NCBI GenBank assembly: GCA_021030915.1
Contig: JAGEMR010000003.1
Coordinates: 372,001-436,000, forward strand
Direction: 5' to 3'
From: Astrothelium macrocarpum
Taxonomy: Eukaryota > Ascomycota > Dothideomycetes > Trypetheliales > Trypetheliaceae
DNA length: 64,000 bases
A program made the position numbers and the translations under genes. Below are positions 20,333 to 32,419 of this stretch, in pieces (positions within the stretch are counted from its first letter, which is position 1; each line of letters begins with the position of its first letter). The notes under the pieces are model-generated. The model saw only the letters and a list, made by a program, of their open reading frames with translations. It was not told the DNA's origin and did no database searches.

Positions 20333-21042
20333 ATGTATCAGGCGGATTTTTGGGTAGGGGTCCTGGTCAATTGGTAAGCATGCAGCAAAGGAGCAGCATC
20401 TCGAAATGGGCGCTGGTGGGGGGATGTTCGAGACAGTCTGGCGATGCGCATTGAGATTAGTCGGGATTGACTCCTTTCCTTTGTATTTAATGTGGTTCAG
20501 ACATTCAGATTGTATCCATAGGATCGAATACAAAGTGCTTACTTCGTAACTGGCTAAACCGTGGCTTGATTAACTATGATCCACGGGACAGGCCGTAGCG
20601 TGGGGTGTTGGGCCAGGGGCATCGTTCAAAACGAATAGTGGCCGTTTGGTTGCTCACCCGCAGGGCGGTCAACAAAAGCCTGCAACGTTTACAGGCAGAC
20701 AGCAGATCAGCACCGGCCCGTCTTTTTTTAGCCCTTGCAGCCTATCGCAAATACCGGCGATCAACTTGCTGCAAGGTGTGAAGTTGCCTGTTCGTTCACG
20801 AGCTTCAACATGTGATCATGATATCTCATCTCTGGCCACAGCGCAGCTGACGTTGTGGGAGCACGCGAATGCGGCATCCTGACATTGATCAAGCCGTCTT
20901 TCGGCTCAGTCATCAACGTTGATCTTGTCTCATTAACCCGGGAGACGTTCCCAAGCTTCCGGAATTTTATTTCCCTTGCTTTGGCTACTGCCTGAACCTA
21001 ATCTCTTTCGGCTCTTTCCTCCACAGAGGACCTGCATACAAA
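20333..21042. other. intergenic, protease 3' flank and ATG26 promoter
   Basis: About 710 bases; the 79-codon frame at 20646-20882 has no family resemblance. The last 100 bases before 21043 are pyrimidine-rich (CTCTTTCGGCTCTTTCCTCC), the probable leader of the glucosyltransferase gene. Confidence 0.4.
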
Positions 21043-24000
21043 ATGGCTTCGAGTCAAATCCTTGGTAGAAAAGCCATCAAAAAATCTCCCCGGAGGTCAC
21101 TTGATATCCCCGATCGATTACGGGATGGTCCAGATGCACAGGACGATGTTACTGCGCCGAAAGGCTTAGCAGCTCCATATTCCCACCAGTCTGTGTTTTC
21201 CATGATAGCAGCGGCAGGACGACGGAAAGATTTTAATACGCGCTTTGATGAAGAGTCGAGTGAAGATGAGGCATCTCCCGAGATAAATAATAACAAAGTG
21301 AGGATGGACACAACATCATCACCTTCGACGACAAGCGAAGCCGAGACGCCCGAACACGACTCGGACCAAAAACATAAACACAAACGAAAAGTGTCGGAGT
21401 ATAAGCTACTCCGATCTTTGCCAAAGCTCACACTGAAGACAACACGGGACAGAAAATCGTCATCCACAGATCGCATGACTCAATCACAATTTTTACCTCC
21501 TAAACAAGCTAGAGACCAGCTCGAACCTACAACGCAGACACCTCGAAATGATGTGCCAATTATGAGCCAGATTCTCAGAGCAGAGCAAGAGATGGAGCTT
21601 TCGGAACACCCGGCAGAATCGCGGACCAGCATAGATACGGCTCTTCCTGGCAGACCAAGACGCCGTGCTTCCACGACACTTGCGGAGCGATTGAAAGAAA
21701 TTTTCGAGTTTGCGGCACCAGAAGAGGTCATCTCCGAATATCCATGCTGGCTACTTCAAAGCGTCCTGCTGCAGGGCTACATGTACATCACGCAAAAGCA
21801 CATTTGTTTCTACGCCTACCTTCCCAAAAAGAGCAATATTACTGCAAAGTCCGGGCACCTTTCGAAGCGCGGCCGTTCTAATCCCAAGTACAACCGCTAC
21901 TGGTTTGTCTTGAAGGGTGATGTTCTCACATACTACTCGAATCCTGCGAATCAATATTTTCCATCAGGTCATGTTGACTTGCGATATGGAATTTCTGCAG
22001 CGCTTTCTGAACAGAAGGATAAGAGTAAAGAATGTTTGAGTTTTTCTGTGACTACGGCTGAACGCACGTATCATTTCAAAGCTGATAGTGCGGCAAGCGC
22101 CAAGGAGTGGGTCAAACAGCTTAACAGAGTCATCTTCCGATCACACAACGATGGAGATAGCGTCAAGATCTCTATGCCTACACAAAACGTAATCGACATA
22201 GAAGATAATCCGATCCTAGACTTTGCGGACACGATCAAGATAAGAGTAATTGACAATGACGAAACGTATGCCATCGATGAGGTAAGCCGCAAGGTGATCT
22301 AGCTTTTGTAGGAAAAGTCCTAACAACACCATAGTACTTCTTCTCGTTCTTCAGTCTCGGGAAAGAAGCACTCCAGGTTTTGCGTATCATGGTTGAAGAT
22401 AAGAGCAAAAAGCCTGCGGCCACAAGCGATTCTGCGTCGGATCGACCAAAGACCACTTTGGATTCACCGAATCTGAAACCATCAGATGGGCGACCTCCAT
22501 ATCAGCGCAGCCCCCATAGTGCTCCAGATTCTCCTATTGCAGCAGTACGTGAAGGTGTCAGAGCTACGCTTTCACCCATCTCACCATCGAGTCCTCAGCC
22601 CAGTGGTGGCAATTCAAGATCGAGCATGGAAATCACACGGCGGAGCTACGATGGTCGAAGGAGCATTGATGCTCTTGCTGAGCCGCGGCGCTCCAGTTCT
22701 GAATACATGCGCCGTAGCCTCAGTCGCAGTCTCAGCCGCAGCGCTAGTCGTAGTGGTCGCAGAGTCTTGAGCGAATCTCGTCGCGGAAGCCAGTCCCCAT
22801 TCTCTCCTCATCCACAAGACTCATCCGATTCGTATGAACGCTCACGTAGCCGGGATCCTGAGTCTTCTACGGCGACGAGATCTGCAGATGACAACAATGC
22901 GTCTGCTAGCCAGATTCTGAGCGGAAGCATAGTCTTCCAGCACCCTACCCTTGAGAACTCGCGAGCATCACCAGGACCCATGAATCGTAACGTTGAGGCT
23001 TTACGGAAAGAACCAGTAGCGGCTTCACCTAGTGATAAGGTGAAAGTATACCCTCCAACCCGAGTCCAGACAGATACCAGTACCTCTACCTCCCAATACA
23101 ATGCTGATGCCGAAGCTACTCCTGGTCTGGGAGCAGCTGAAGATCTCTCAGCCACCACTGTGCAGCTGACTATGGAACCAATGTCTATGGAAGAATCAGG
23201 CCGGGCAAGCCGATCCTCGCTTGCCCGGGCTGGGAGCATTGCGGGTTATCTTCGAAATTCTTCGAAACGCGTGAGCAATCTCCTGGCCACCGAATCAATG
23301 GGATATTATGAGAAAGTTTCAGGAATGTGGGCTGGCGGCAAGAAGCACTATGGAGATGCAGATGCTATGACACCTGAAGATCAGATTAGGGATGCCGAAG
23401 ATGACGAGGATCTCGCGGGAGTCAATTTTCGATTCCGGAAACACTTTGGTCTTCCCGAAACCGAAGAGCTTCATGCCACTTATTTTGCGTATCTTCATCG
23501 CGTCCTGCCATTGTACGGTAAAATTTACATCAGTACCAGATATTTTTGCTTTCGCAGCCTTCTGCCGGGTACAAGAACAAAATTGCTGCTTCCTCTAAAG
23601 GACATTGAAAACGTTACCAAAGAAAAGGGCTTCCGTTACAACCATAGCGGTCTTGTATTGGCAATACGTGGCCATGAAGAGCTTTTCTTTGAATTTTCTC
23701 CAGCAGAGCTACGCGATGACTGCACCGTCACAGTACTTCAGGCTCTTGAATCGGTCAAGTCTCTGGACGAGTCAGATTTCCTAACGCAAGAAGAGAAAGT
23801 GGATGCCGAGATTGCCAAGGCTGAGCACCAGCAATTACAAGAAGCCAGGCAAGATGGACACTCAGGACATGAATTACAACTTGCAAAGGGTGTTAGCGAC
23901 ACTGAAACTGAAGCACCTCCAGTCTTGTTCGACGATCCACGAGCTTCAATCCTAAATTTCAAGCCTACGGAATCACTCCGCATTACCTGTCTCACCATTG

Positions 24001-25536
24001 GGTCTCGTGGCGATGTGCAACCGTACATTGCGCTGTGTAAAGGTCTGCTCAAGGAAGGGCACAAGCCCAAGATTGCGACGCATGCCGAATTCGAGCCGTG
24101 GGTCAGGAAACATGGTATTGACTTTGCACCTGTCGAAGGCGATCCAGCTGAACTGATGCGTATTTGTGTGGAGAATGGCATGTTCACAATCTCGTTCTTC
24201 AAAGAAGCAACTTCGAAATTCCGCGGATGGCTTGATTCACTGTTCTCGTCTTCTTGGATCGCCTGCCAGAATACTGATCTCCTAATCGAATCTCCTTCCG
24301 CGATGGGTGGCATTCACATTGCAGAAGCTCTCGGCATCCCTTATTGGCGCGCTTTTACTATGCCTTGGACTCGTACTAGAGCGTATCCGCACGCCTTTGC
24401 AGTGCCGGAGCGTAAGATGGGTGGTGCGTACAACTACATGTCGTATCTGCTGTTTGACAATGTGTTTTGGAAGGCCATTGCCGGCCAGGTCAACAGATGG
24501 CGAAAGGCGGAGCTGGGGCTGCCTAGCACTTCTCTGGAAAAACTACAGCCCAACAAGATTCCCTTTCTGTACAACTTTAGTCCATCTGTTGTTGTCCCGC
24601 CCCTTGACTACAGTGATTGGATCCGTGTCACAGGTTACTGGTTCTTGGATGAAGGTGATATTTGGAATCCTCCTTCTGAACTCACCGATTTCATTGCCAG
24701 GGCAAGAAAGGACGGAAAGAAACTCATCTACGTCGGATTCGGCTCCATTGTAGTTGAGGATCCAAAGGCACTTACGAAAACGGTCGTTGATTCTGTAGTA
24801 AAAGCGGATGTTCGATGTATCCTATCTAAAGGGTGGTCGGATCGGCTAGGAAAGCAAGATGCGTCTGCCACTGTACCTGAAGTACCTCTACCGGATTCGA
24901 TTCTACAGATCAAGTCCGCACCCCATGACTGGCTGTTCCGTCAAATCGATGCTGCTGCACATCACGGAGGAGCCGGAACCACTGGGGCTAGCCTGCGTGC
25001 GGGAATACCTACGATTGTCAAACCTTTTTTCGGAGATCAATTCTTTTTCGGTGGTCGGGTGGAAGATTTGGGGGTGGGTATTTGCCTGCGTAAAGTGAAT
25101 ACCAGTGTCTTTGCACGTGCGATATGGGAGGCCACCCATAGCGAACGCATGATTCTAAAGGCACGATTGTTAGGAGAGGCAATTAGAAAGGTTAGCAAAA
25201 GCTTTCGCGCTGATTGGCCGTTCGGAATACTAACTTTATCATCAGGAGGATGGTGTTGGCAACGCGATCCAAGCCATCTATCGGGATATGGAATATGCGA
25301 AATCACTTGTTAAAAAACGTCAACGTCGTACAGGCACTGATGAACTTGATGATGATCTTGAGGAGAGTTGGACGTTTATTGGGGACGAAAGCGATCCAGA
25401 ATTGTCACGGCGCATTGCGGAATGGGAACCTATGGCATCGAAAGGTTTGCGCGGTGGGACGCAAACTTCTACTGGTTACGGGCATCAGCGCGGCGTTCAG
25501 GGAGGCTCGGATGCGACCGTTACTCGGCTAACTTGA
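21043..25536 (+). CDS. atg26: sterol 3-beta-glucosyltransferase
   Basis: Three exons (21043-22281, 22335-25190, 25246-25536) encode 1461 residues. It transfers glucose from UDP-glucose to ergosterol; in Komagataella the orthologue is needed for pexophagy. Domain order: Ser-rich N-terminus; first GRAM half (FEFAAPEEVISEYPCWLLQ, about 220-260); PH domain (SGHLSKRGRSNPKYNRYWFV to AKEWVKQLNRVIF, about 270-370); a long Ser/Arg-rich linker (about 420-770) with RSLSRSLSRSASRS; second GRAM (about 775-860, FRFRKHFGLPETEELHATYF); and the GT-B glycosyltransferase from about 955 (ITCLTIGSRGDVQPYIAL) to the UDP-sugar signature HHGGAGTTGASLRAGIPT with DQFFFGGRV. The last intron (GTTAGC donor) falls just after the catalytic domain, and reading through it gives a false early stop. 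Confidence 0.96.
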
Positions 25537-26247
25537 GGTGATTCATTGATTGATACCGTTGTCTCTCTTGGGACGAATTGTGGTGGGCAGAATATGGATT
25601 CATGAAGTATATTAGCAGTTTCGGTTTCGATGATACCTTTGATGATGCATGGTCTTCCCCTTACGATAGACATTGCCCTCATACAGTGTAGATAGCATGA
25701 GGCAAGCCGAGCATGCTGTTAATTCAAAATCATGACTGATCTTCAACACAAGGTGGAAGTGGATAGGGTTTGCAGCAGAAGAAGCATTCTGAGTGGGCGT
25801 TGATCTTTCTTACCGGGCCCCCTGTGCAATGATGAAGGCGGAAGTTCGCCGAGCCTCCGATCCGGTATATAAGTGCATCCGCCGTCCCAGCTGCCATTTT
25901 ATCCCCAGCTGGACAAAACCTTGGCACTAACTTTTCTGACCCTCCTTGTTTACATTCAACATCTGACATTCACCTCAATTCATTCACCACCCAACTCTAT
26001 TTTCTTCCTGGTGATCTGTGCTGAGCCCAATTGTGACTAAAGCATACGCTCGATAGCCCAGTTTCTGCGGCAAACTGTTCCTCACTCCACAGCTGCCCGC
26101 CTTAAAAAGCTGCCCCTCCGCGCTCCCATTCCTGGTGTCGCAAACCTCCTCCTCCGCAACATCCACCCTCGACAGCCTTGAGCATGTAACGACCTCGCTC
26201 TGTATACATTCCTGGATATAGAGGAGGAATAAAACACACCAAGGGCC
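25537..26247. other. intergenic, FCP1 promoter
   Basis: About 710 bases. A TATA-like GTATATAAG occurs near 25865-25873, some 375 bases before the FCP1 ATG, followed by a C/T-rich leader with CCCAGCT and CTCCTCCTCC tracts. No gene seen. Confidence 0.45.
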
Positions 26248-28842
26248 ATGTTAATTGTCTCACCCCCCAATCTCCACTACCCTGTCACCGTCAAGAAACT
26301 GCTCGTGCAGGCAGATGACCCTGTCCAACGGAATGACAAGATATTCACCTACGAGTATGCATGGCAGACCATTGAGCAGGATCAAGACGGCGAGGACTTT
26401 GAGGTGGTTAAAATTCTAAATACTGATTTTGAGTGCGAGACCAAGGGCAAAGTCACCGCATGGAAAATTGCAGCTGGAAACGAAATCAAGGAAGCGGGTG
26501 TCGCACTTTTGGACGTTGAAGAGCCGTGTCGACATGAAGTACAGTACGCTGGGATGTGCACGATATGTGGAGAAGACATGACAGAGATCTCTTACAATCA
26601 GACCCGCCCAGACACTGACCGTGCCAGCGTGAACATGTTTCACGGCAACACCGCCCTCAAAGTCTCCGAAGCCGAGGCTTCTCGCACCGAAGAAGAAGCA
26701 AAGCGGCGATTGCTGTCCAACGAAAAGCTCTCGCTAGTCGTCGATCTCGATCAAACAATCATTCACGCCACCGTCGATCCCACTGTTGCGGAATGGCAGA
26801 GTGATGAGAACAATCCCAATCATGCGGCTGTGAAAGATGTTAGGGCTTTTAAGCTCACAGATGATGGTCCCGGCGCACGACAAGAGTGTTGGTACTATAT
26901 CAAGCTGCGGCCAGGTTTGGATGACTTCTTTGAGGAAATCGGCAAAATGTTTGAGTGCCATATCTATACCATGGGAACTCGCGCTTATGCTCAACACATT
27001 GCACAAATCGTTGATCCAGACCGCAAGATTTTTGGTGACAGAATATTGAGTCGTGACGAAAGTGGGAGTCTCGTGGCAAAAAATTTACAGCGTCTCTTTC
27101 CTGTAGACACAAAAATGGTGGTTATTATGGATGACCGAGCGGACGTATGGAAGTGGAGCGCGAACCTGATTCGTCTGCCAGCTTATGATTTTTTTGTGGG
27201 AATCGGCGATATCAATGCAAGCTTCCTCCCTAAAAGGCCAGATGCAGATACACCCAGCCCAAAAATCGAAAAGCTGATGGATGTGCAAAACACGGAGCAA
27301 ACTGAGCAGGAAGCGCAAGATAAAGAAGAAAGCTTACGCACGAATGGAACGCCTCAGAGCGTGCACGCAACTGATTCTACGGACCACGTAAATGGAGAGG
27401 TATCAACACTGGAGCAGCTGGTTTCTATGGGAGGAGGCGACAATGTCGAATCTTTGAAAGAGAAGGCATCACAACAAGATGAAACAATTGCCGCTCAATT
27501 AGCAGACCGGCCTCTTCTTCAAAAACAGAAAATCCTGGATGCCGAAGAAGAAAAGGCAAGCCAGGCTGCAGCGGAAAGGGAGCAGAATGGTGAAATAGGC
27601 TCCGACGACTCATCACAGGAGGAGCACAAGTACCGACATAACTTACTGCAGGATGACGATGAAGAATTGGTGCACCTGGAAGCGGTGCTTCGGAAGGTCC
27701 ACGGTGCCTTCTTTAATGAGTACAAGAAGCGAGATGCTGGCGATCAAGGAGGACCACAATTATCGTTAGTGCCGGATATTAAAGAGATTATGCCTAAAAT
27801 GAAGGAGCGCACATTGCAGGGCGTAAACCTGGTTTTCTCTGGTATCATGCCGCTGGGTGTGGATGTGCAAATGCAAGTGCCGAAAATCCGCCTCAAAAAT
27901 AATTTTGCTATGCTAATGTACAATTTTTCTAGGTGCGATAAAGCATTATGGGCTAAGTCATTTGGAGCCACTGTCTCGCAGGATTTGTCGAAACGCACAA
28001 CCCACGTTATCGCAACCCCGCAGCGCAAGACGTCCAAAGTACGGAAGGCCTTACGACACCCCAATCGGATCAAAGTCGTGACAGAACATTGGCTGTTCGA
28101 CAGTATTTCGCAATGGAAGCGTCTAGACGAGAAGCCTTATCTCATCGACTTTGGTCTGGATCAAAATGATGTCAAGAATGGGACCGACACTCCTTTCAAC
28201 CACGAGGATGCTCTATTGAGTAGCGAGGACGAAGAAAGTGGTCCGGCTACGGACGCAGATGATGAGGGGGATGGGGCACCGAACGGAACAAATGGCAACG
28301 ATCCAGGGTTGACCATAGACACGGAAGTGGCAGAAGAGGAGGAAGATTTGAGCAAATATGCTCCGGACGAGGACGCACAGAGCCCAATCACCCCAGTCCA
28401 AGATAGAGAAGAAATGGAAGATGAGCTCAGAGAGTTCCTGGGATCAGACTACGAAGAAACCGATGGCTCAGAAATGGGCAACGATGACGAGGAGAATGAG
28501 GAAATTGAGGAAGGAGAGCAAGAAAACGAGAGCATCAACGGCCAAGTCAACGGCGATTCTCTTCGCGAGCGTCCTAAGAAGCGTAAGCGGGACGGATTAG
28601 CAGGCTCTGGTCGCTCTACAGATGGAGAGGATAGCGATGCGAGCGCTTCAACGGCGAACGGCGTTTCCGATCTGCAGCGTCGCAAGCGTCAGGCATTTGC
28701 GAGGACGTCAAGTCTCACCAACGTTCATGCGGCTGGGGAAGAGCAACAGATAGGAATGCGCGGTGGCGATGACGATACCGACTCGTTGGCATTAGAGGCG
28801 GAGATGGAGGCCGAGCTTGCAAAAGAACTGGAAGAAGAGTGA
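26248..28842 (+). CDS. fcp1: RNA polymerase II CTD phosphatase FCP1
   Basis: An intronless ORF of 864 residues. It removes phosphate from the C-terminal heptad repeats of RNA polymerase II, recycling the enzyme after transcription. The N-terminal region (about 1-110) has a lipoyl-like segment and CRHEVQYAGMCTICGEDM, typical of fungal FCP1. The FCPH catalytic domain begins at LSLVVDLDQTIIHATVDPTV with the DxDxT motif at Asp166, Asp168 and Thr170, and includes RPGLDDFFEEI and MDDRADVWKWSANLIRL. A BRCT domain spans about 515-640 (VNLVFSGIMPLG, GATVSQDLSKRTTHVIA, VVTEHWLFDSISQWKRLDE). The long acidic C-terminus (Glu/Asp runs, about 660-864) is usual and binds TFIIF. It also holds a KRKR-type nuclear signal (RPKKRKRDG). 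Confidence 0.97.
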   Translation: MLIVSPPNLHYPVTVKKLLVQADDPVQRNDKIFTYEYAWQTIEQDQDGEDFEVVKILNTDFECETKGKVTAWKIAAGNEIKEAGVALLDVEEPCRHEVQYAGMCTICGEDMTEISYNQTRPDTDRASVNMFHGNTALKVSEAEASRTEEEAKRRLLSNEKLSLVVDLDQTIIHATVDPTVAEWQSDENNPNHAAVKDVRAFKLTDDGPGARQECWYYIKLRPGLDDFFEEIGKMFECHIYTMGTRAYAQHIAQIVDPDRKIFGDRILSRDESGSLVAKNLQRLFPVDTKMVVIMDDRADVWKWSANLIRLPAYDFFVGIGDINASFLPKRPDADTPSPKIEKLMDVQNTEQTEQEAQDKEESLRTNGTPQSVHATDSTDHVNGEVSTLEQLVSMGGGDNVESLKEKASQQDETIAAQLADRPLLQKQKILDAEEEKASQAAAEREQNGEIGSDDSSQEEHKYRHNLLQDDDEELVHLEAVLRKVHGAFFNEYKKRDAGDQGGPQLSLVPDIKEIMPKMKERTLQGVNLVFSGIMPLGVDVQMQVPKIRLKNNFAMLMYNFSRCDKALWAKSFGATVSQDLSKRTTHVIATPQRKTSKVRKALRHPNRIKVVTEHWLFDSISQWKRLDEKPYLIDFGLDQNDVKNGTDTPFNHEDALLSSEDEESGPATDADDEGDGAPNGTNGNDPGLTIDTEVAEEEEDLSKYAPDEDAQSPITPVQDREEMEDELREFLGSDYEETDGSEMGNDDEENEEIEEGEQENESINGQVNGDSLRERPKKRKRDGLAGSGRSTDGEDSDASASTANGVSDLQRRKRQAFARTSSLTNVHAAGEEQQIGMRGGDDDTDSLALEAEMEAELAKELEEE

Positions 28843-29422
28843 AGCTGAAGTCGAAGCGGAAGCTAGTACTACCTCTTCTGGCAGAGGCCAGGGCCGCTTG
28901 TATGAATTATGAGAGCGCTTGAGTTGTGAAAAAGTAGGTGCCTGACGAAGGCTTGAGCTGGTTATGTAGGTAGCAAGGCGCTGGTGGCACTACGGACACT
29001 GGCGGCATTCTGGACGGTTTCGTAGCCTAGATACCCCCTTTGACGAGCGGCAGGCTTGTCTTTTCGGACGCACCAATGCATGAGATTCCGACGAGAGATA
29101 GGCATCAGTATGCGCTATTGAGTCTGCACTGCCACGTGAATGAATCCGAGTGCTTGCCAGCGTGAGGCTGACCGCTGGGGGGCCATGTCTCTCTGCACCT
29201 TGCTCCCGCCACTCCATTCGCTCTACCTACCCAGGCAACACTCTCCGGGCCCATTGATGCTCGCTCCACTAGATATTTGATAACGAATGCTTCGTAATTC
29301 TTTATTCACCCGTTTCTATGCGCCATCACCTCCCCCATTCACCGACTTAACCAACTATCCATCTATCAGACCTTGACACCCGTGCAACTCACCTTCTACT
29401 TTCATTCCAGCCTCACAATTCT
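28843..29422. other. intergenic, FCP1 3' flank and F-box gene promoter
   Basis: About 580 bases; one 75-codon minus frame (28990-29217) has no resemblance to anything known. The last 150 bases are C/T-rich leader. Confidence 0.4.
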
Positions 29423-31535
29423 ATGCACACGACCACAATCATGGCGCCCGAGCGGAAAAAGAAAATCGCATGGGCAGATTTGTCCTTTGATGTCAAAACT
29501 CTCATTGTCACTCATGTAAGATACTTGCACCGAAGCTCAAAGTCTGCCAGAAAAAAAAGAGCTCACATTATACAGATCAACCGTCCCACCGATATGAAAT
29601 CGCTGTGCCTTACTTCCAAGCAACTCCACCAAATCACCGTCCGACAGCTCTATCGCAGTGTTAGCTTGGATGTTGGTAGTCCAAACGATACCAAACTGAG
29701 TGCCTTCATGAACCCAAGGAATATTGGCCTCAAGCATATGCGGTCATTGGATTTGTACCTAGCAGAGATCCGGGATAAATGCTACAACCAGGTTCGACTC
29801 ACACAAAAAAAATTGGCTCTATTCATACTAAGGGGTAATAGGTTGCACATGCGCACTTTACGGTTCGAATGCTGTTGGAATTTCTACCAGAGGACACACT
29901 CGAAAAAGTCAGGTAGGCAGTCTGAGGTGAAAGAGCGGTCAGGATGACATGGCTTTGGCGTTGACAGTGTGTGCAGCTGGCATCCGTGGAACACGTTCAG
30001 TACAGATAACATGCTTCTCCTCTACCGAAAGCAAAAGCGGTTAAGATATCTTGAAGCTATCAACCTCGATCGAAACATTGTTCCCGACATAGAGTCTGGC
30101 AAATTCGATGAGTGTTTCAAAGAGGCCCGGAAAGTCGCCCTGTTCCCCGATAGCCGGGAGACGTTGGAATACTGTCATTCTCTGTTGAAACGGGCAACGA
30201 AAGTCGAAAAGCTTACGATTCAGACAAATTTCGATCAAGATATACCCAATCGAGAACTTAACGATTCAAGTACTGGGCCAGGTTTGATGTCACGAACTGT
30301 ATTCCGCCATCTGGAACCTTTCGACAAATGCACCCCGCTGGCTCTCCGATCGTTGCGCCTCCACAAAGTCAATCTCCGATACGCCGCCGACACCTATTGC
30401 AAATTCATCTCGTTTCGAACAATTAAATCTCTCCACATTCTGCACTGTCCCGGTGCGGACGCGGTACTTGCTGAAATAAGTAAAAGCTCGCAATTACCAG
30501 AGAAGTTGGAGTCGTTCGACTTTAAACACGACGATAATGCGGAAAACGATGGCTTGAGTGCTGTCGAGGGCTTCCTCACACTGGTTTCTGGCATCAAATA
30601 TCTAACACTGGATCTTGAACACACAGACAACATGCCTTCGTCTGCCTGTATAACGCGGCATTCCAAGACCCTCAGAGCTCTTAGCGTACACGCAACGTCC
30701 GGTGGTCTCGGAGAAGATGAGCTTATTTGGGATGTTCCTGCATTTGAACAAATCACAAAAGACTGCAAAGAGCTGGAAGCCGTCTCCGTCGCTTTCCCCA
30801 CCACAAGTCTCATCCGCAGCAACAGCGACGAATTCGAATCTTTCAAGGTATTTTTCTCCCATCCCCCTCAAACCGCCAATCCCGCCTCCGCTAACCAAAC
30901 CTCCCCCTGCAAAACAGGTCGCACTCAGCCAACTCCCCCACCTCTCCACCCTCCACTGCACCACCTGGCCGACCAACAAACCCTCCTCCTCCCTCCTCCC
31001 CCGCTTCGCCTACGAAACCCTCCTCACCGCCCTCGCCACCGACATCTACACCTCCTTCACCCGCTTCCCCTCCCACTCCGCCACCACCTCCAGCACCACC
31101 TCCTCCACCTCCACCACGCCCTCCCCGCAACAGCAACAAAACGCGCCCGCCGCCATCGCCCCACCCCCTCCACCCGCCAACAACACCACGCCAACCCCCA
31201 CGCCCGGCGCCCCCAGCAACAACAGTGCCAGCGCGTCGCCAGCGTCCACGGACCCGCACGGCGACAGCAGCGACCGCGGCACCGCGGCCGCCGCATTGTC
31301 GATCCTGGCCTTCGGCACCAGCGACCGCGGGTACGAGCGCGAGGACTCGCTGAACCAGATCTGCTACGCGCGCGGCAAGCGCGTCGATGCCGAGGGCCGC
31401 GAAACCGTGATCCCGGTCAAGGTGAGTAGTTTGTTGAGGGGCTATGTGGATCCGCGGAGTAATCTGCTGGATTGGTATTTGGGCAAGACGTGTCGGCCGC
31501 CGACGAGGGAGTATAGTGGGGGGGATGGGGAGTGA
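29423..31535 (+). CDS. F-box/leucine-rich-repeat type fungal protein
   Basis: Five exons reconstructed by phase and family pattern: 29423-29515, 29576-29791, 29842-29912, 29968-30847 and 30918-31535, giving 625 residues. The N-terminus has an F-box-like helix pair (WADLSFDVKTLIVTH then DMKSLCLTSKQLHQITVRQLYRSV). Next come irregular LRR-like segments (HMRSLDLYLAEIRDKC, MLLEFLPEDTLEKV, WHPWNTFSTDNMLLLYRKQKRLRYLEAINLDRN, LRSLRLHKVNLRYAA). Intron 2 has a weak donor (GTTCGA); without it the frame shifts before the LPEDTLEKV segment. The last exon falls in a skew island and holds a long Thr/Ser/Pro low-complexity insert (about 31070-31260) before a return to a normal sequence (CYARGKRVDAEG, YVDPRSNLLDWYLG). 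Such proteins may recruit substrates to SCF ubiquitin ligases; the target is unknown. Confidence 0.75.
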
Positions 31536-31690
31536 GTGGCGATGGGGTGAAGGGGGGCGGGAAGGACGGGGTGGGGGAGAGGATGAAAAGTGGTGGTGCG
31601 GAGTAGGCTAGGGGGCAGTTTAGATCGATCATAGGCAATAACACGGGTGCATGGGAAGGCGGAGATGGGGAATGGGTTAGATAATCGAGT
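30860..31690. other. GC-skew inversion island 3
   Basis: Hand counts on the + strand: 31081-31140 has 35 C and 4 G; 31501-31560 has 37 G and 4 C. The switch is near 31310. It covers intron 4, the last exon and the 3' flank of the F-box-type gene. Confidence 0.85.
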
Positions 31691-32419
31691 ATAAGTGTGT
31701 CTGCTACGTTTCAAGCAAATCTGCAATATTATAGATTCCAGCGATTAGGCGAAGGTAAATGTGGTATGGATTTGGGCAAGTTCTTGTGTTCTGTGAGAGT
31801 TATGGAGTTGTTTGAAGCATGTGTAATGCGCTTAATCCCAAGGTGACGGTGACATGGAGATCCAGAGCAGATGAACGGGGTTCATGAAGTCTCTCAGATT
31901 AAAATCATACGTTACTTGATACCTCGCACGATCTAAACACTTTATATTCACCAACACAGTAATGCAATACATTCCATGTGGAATTGAATTTGTGTTCCAC
32001 TCAACTTCCCTTCACCTCTCCGTTGAATTAGGCACTCTCGTGGCTGTGCACTCGATTTGTCTTGTGCCGCTTCCCTGACCTCTTCTAACTCTTTAGGTAC
32101 GACCGGGGTGCTACCAAATGTACTAAGCATTCTAAAGCCGAGCTATACATATTTAGCTTCTGACCTAACTTGGCAGGGGTTGGTTCTAAGAAATATAGGA
32201 TATGAGGATTCACACGCAAGACATGCACAGAGCATCGAAGGTCCAGAAACAAGTCAAAAGTACGTACTGAGGCTTTTTGAGCCTCGCTTAATCTTCCTGC
32301 ATGTTGACCCAATGCTTGAGGCTGTGCTCGGGCTATAGAATGTGTATAATGCCTTGTGCCATTTCCATGCTTCTTTACCACTTCTCTGCTCTGCATTCGA
32401 AAGCGTCCCACCATCCACC
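31536..32419. other. intergenic, promoter of the HeLo-like gene
   Basis: The first 150 bases are the G-rich arm of island 3; the rest is AT-rich. Opposing short ORFs (31948-32438) match nothing. No RNA gene recognised. Confidence 0.4.

Noticed and set aside
22335..25313. Unspliced 3' end of the sterol glucosyltransferase with an early stop at 25313
   Set aside because: A phase-correct GT-AG intron (25191-25245) restores the usual acidic C-terminus ending at 25536.
29780..29805. GGTTCGACTC, similar to a tRNA B box
   Set aside because: No matching A box, acceptor stem or cloverleaf upstream; it lies at an exon-intron boundary of the F-box-type gene.
30891..31318. Gly/Trp-rich minus-strand frames opposite the F-box-type gene
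   Set aside because: Shadows of the C-rich skew-island arm, not protein-like.
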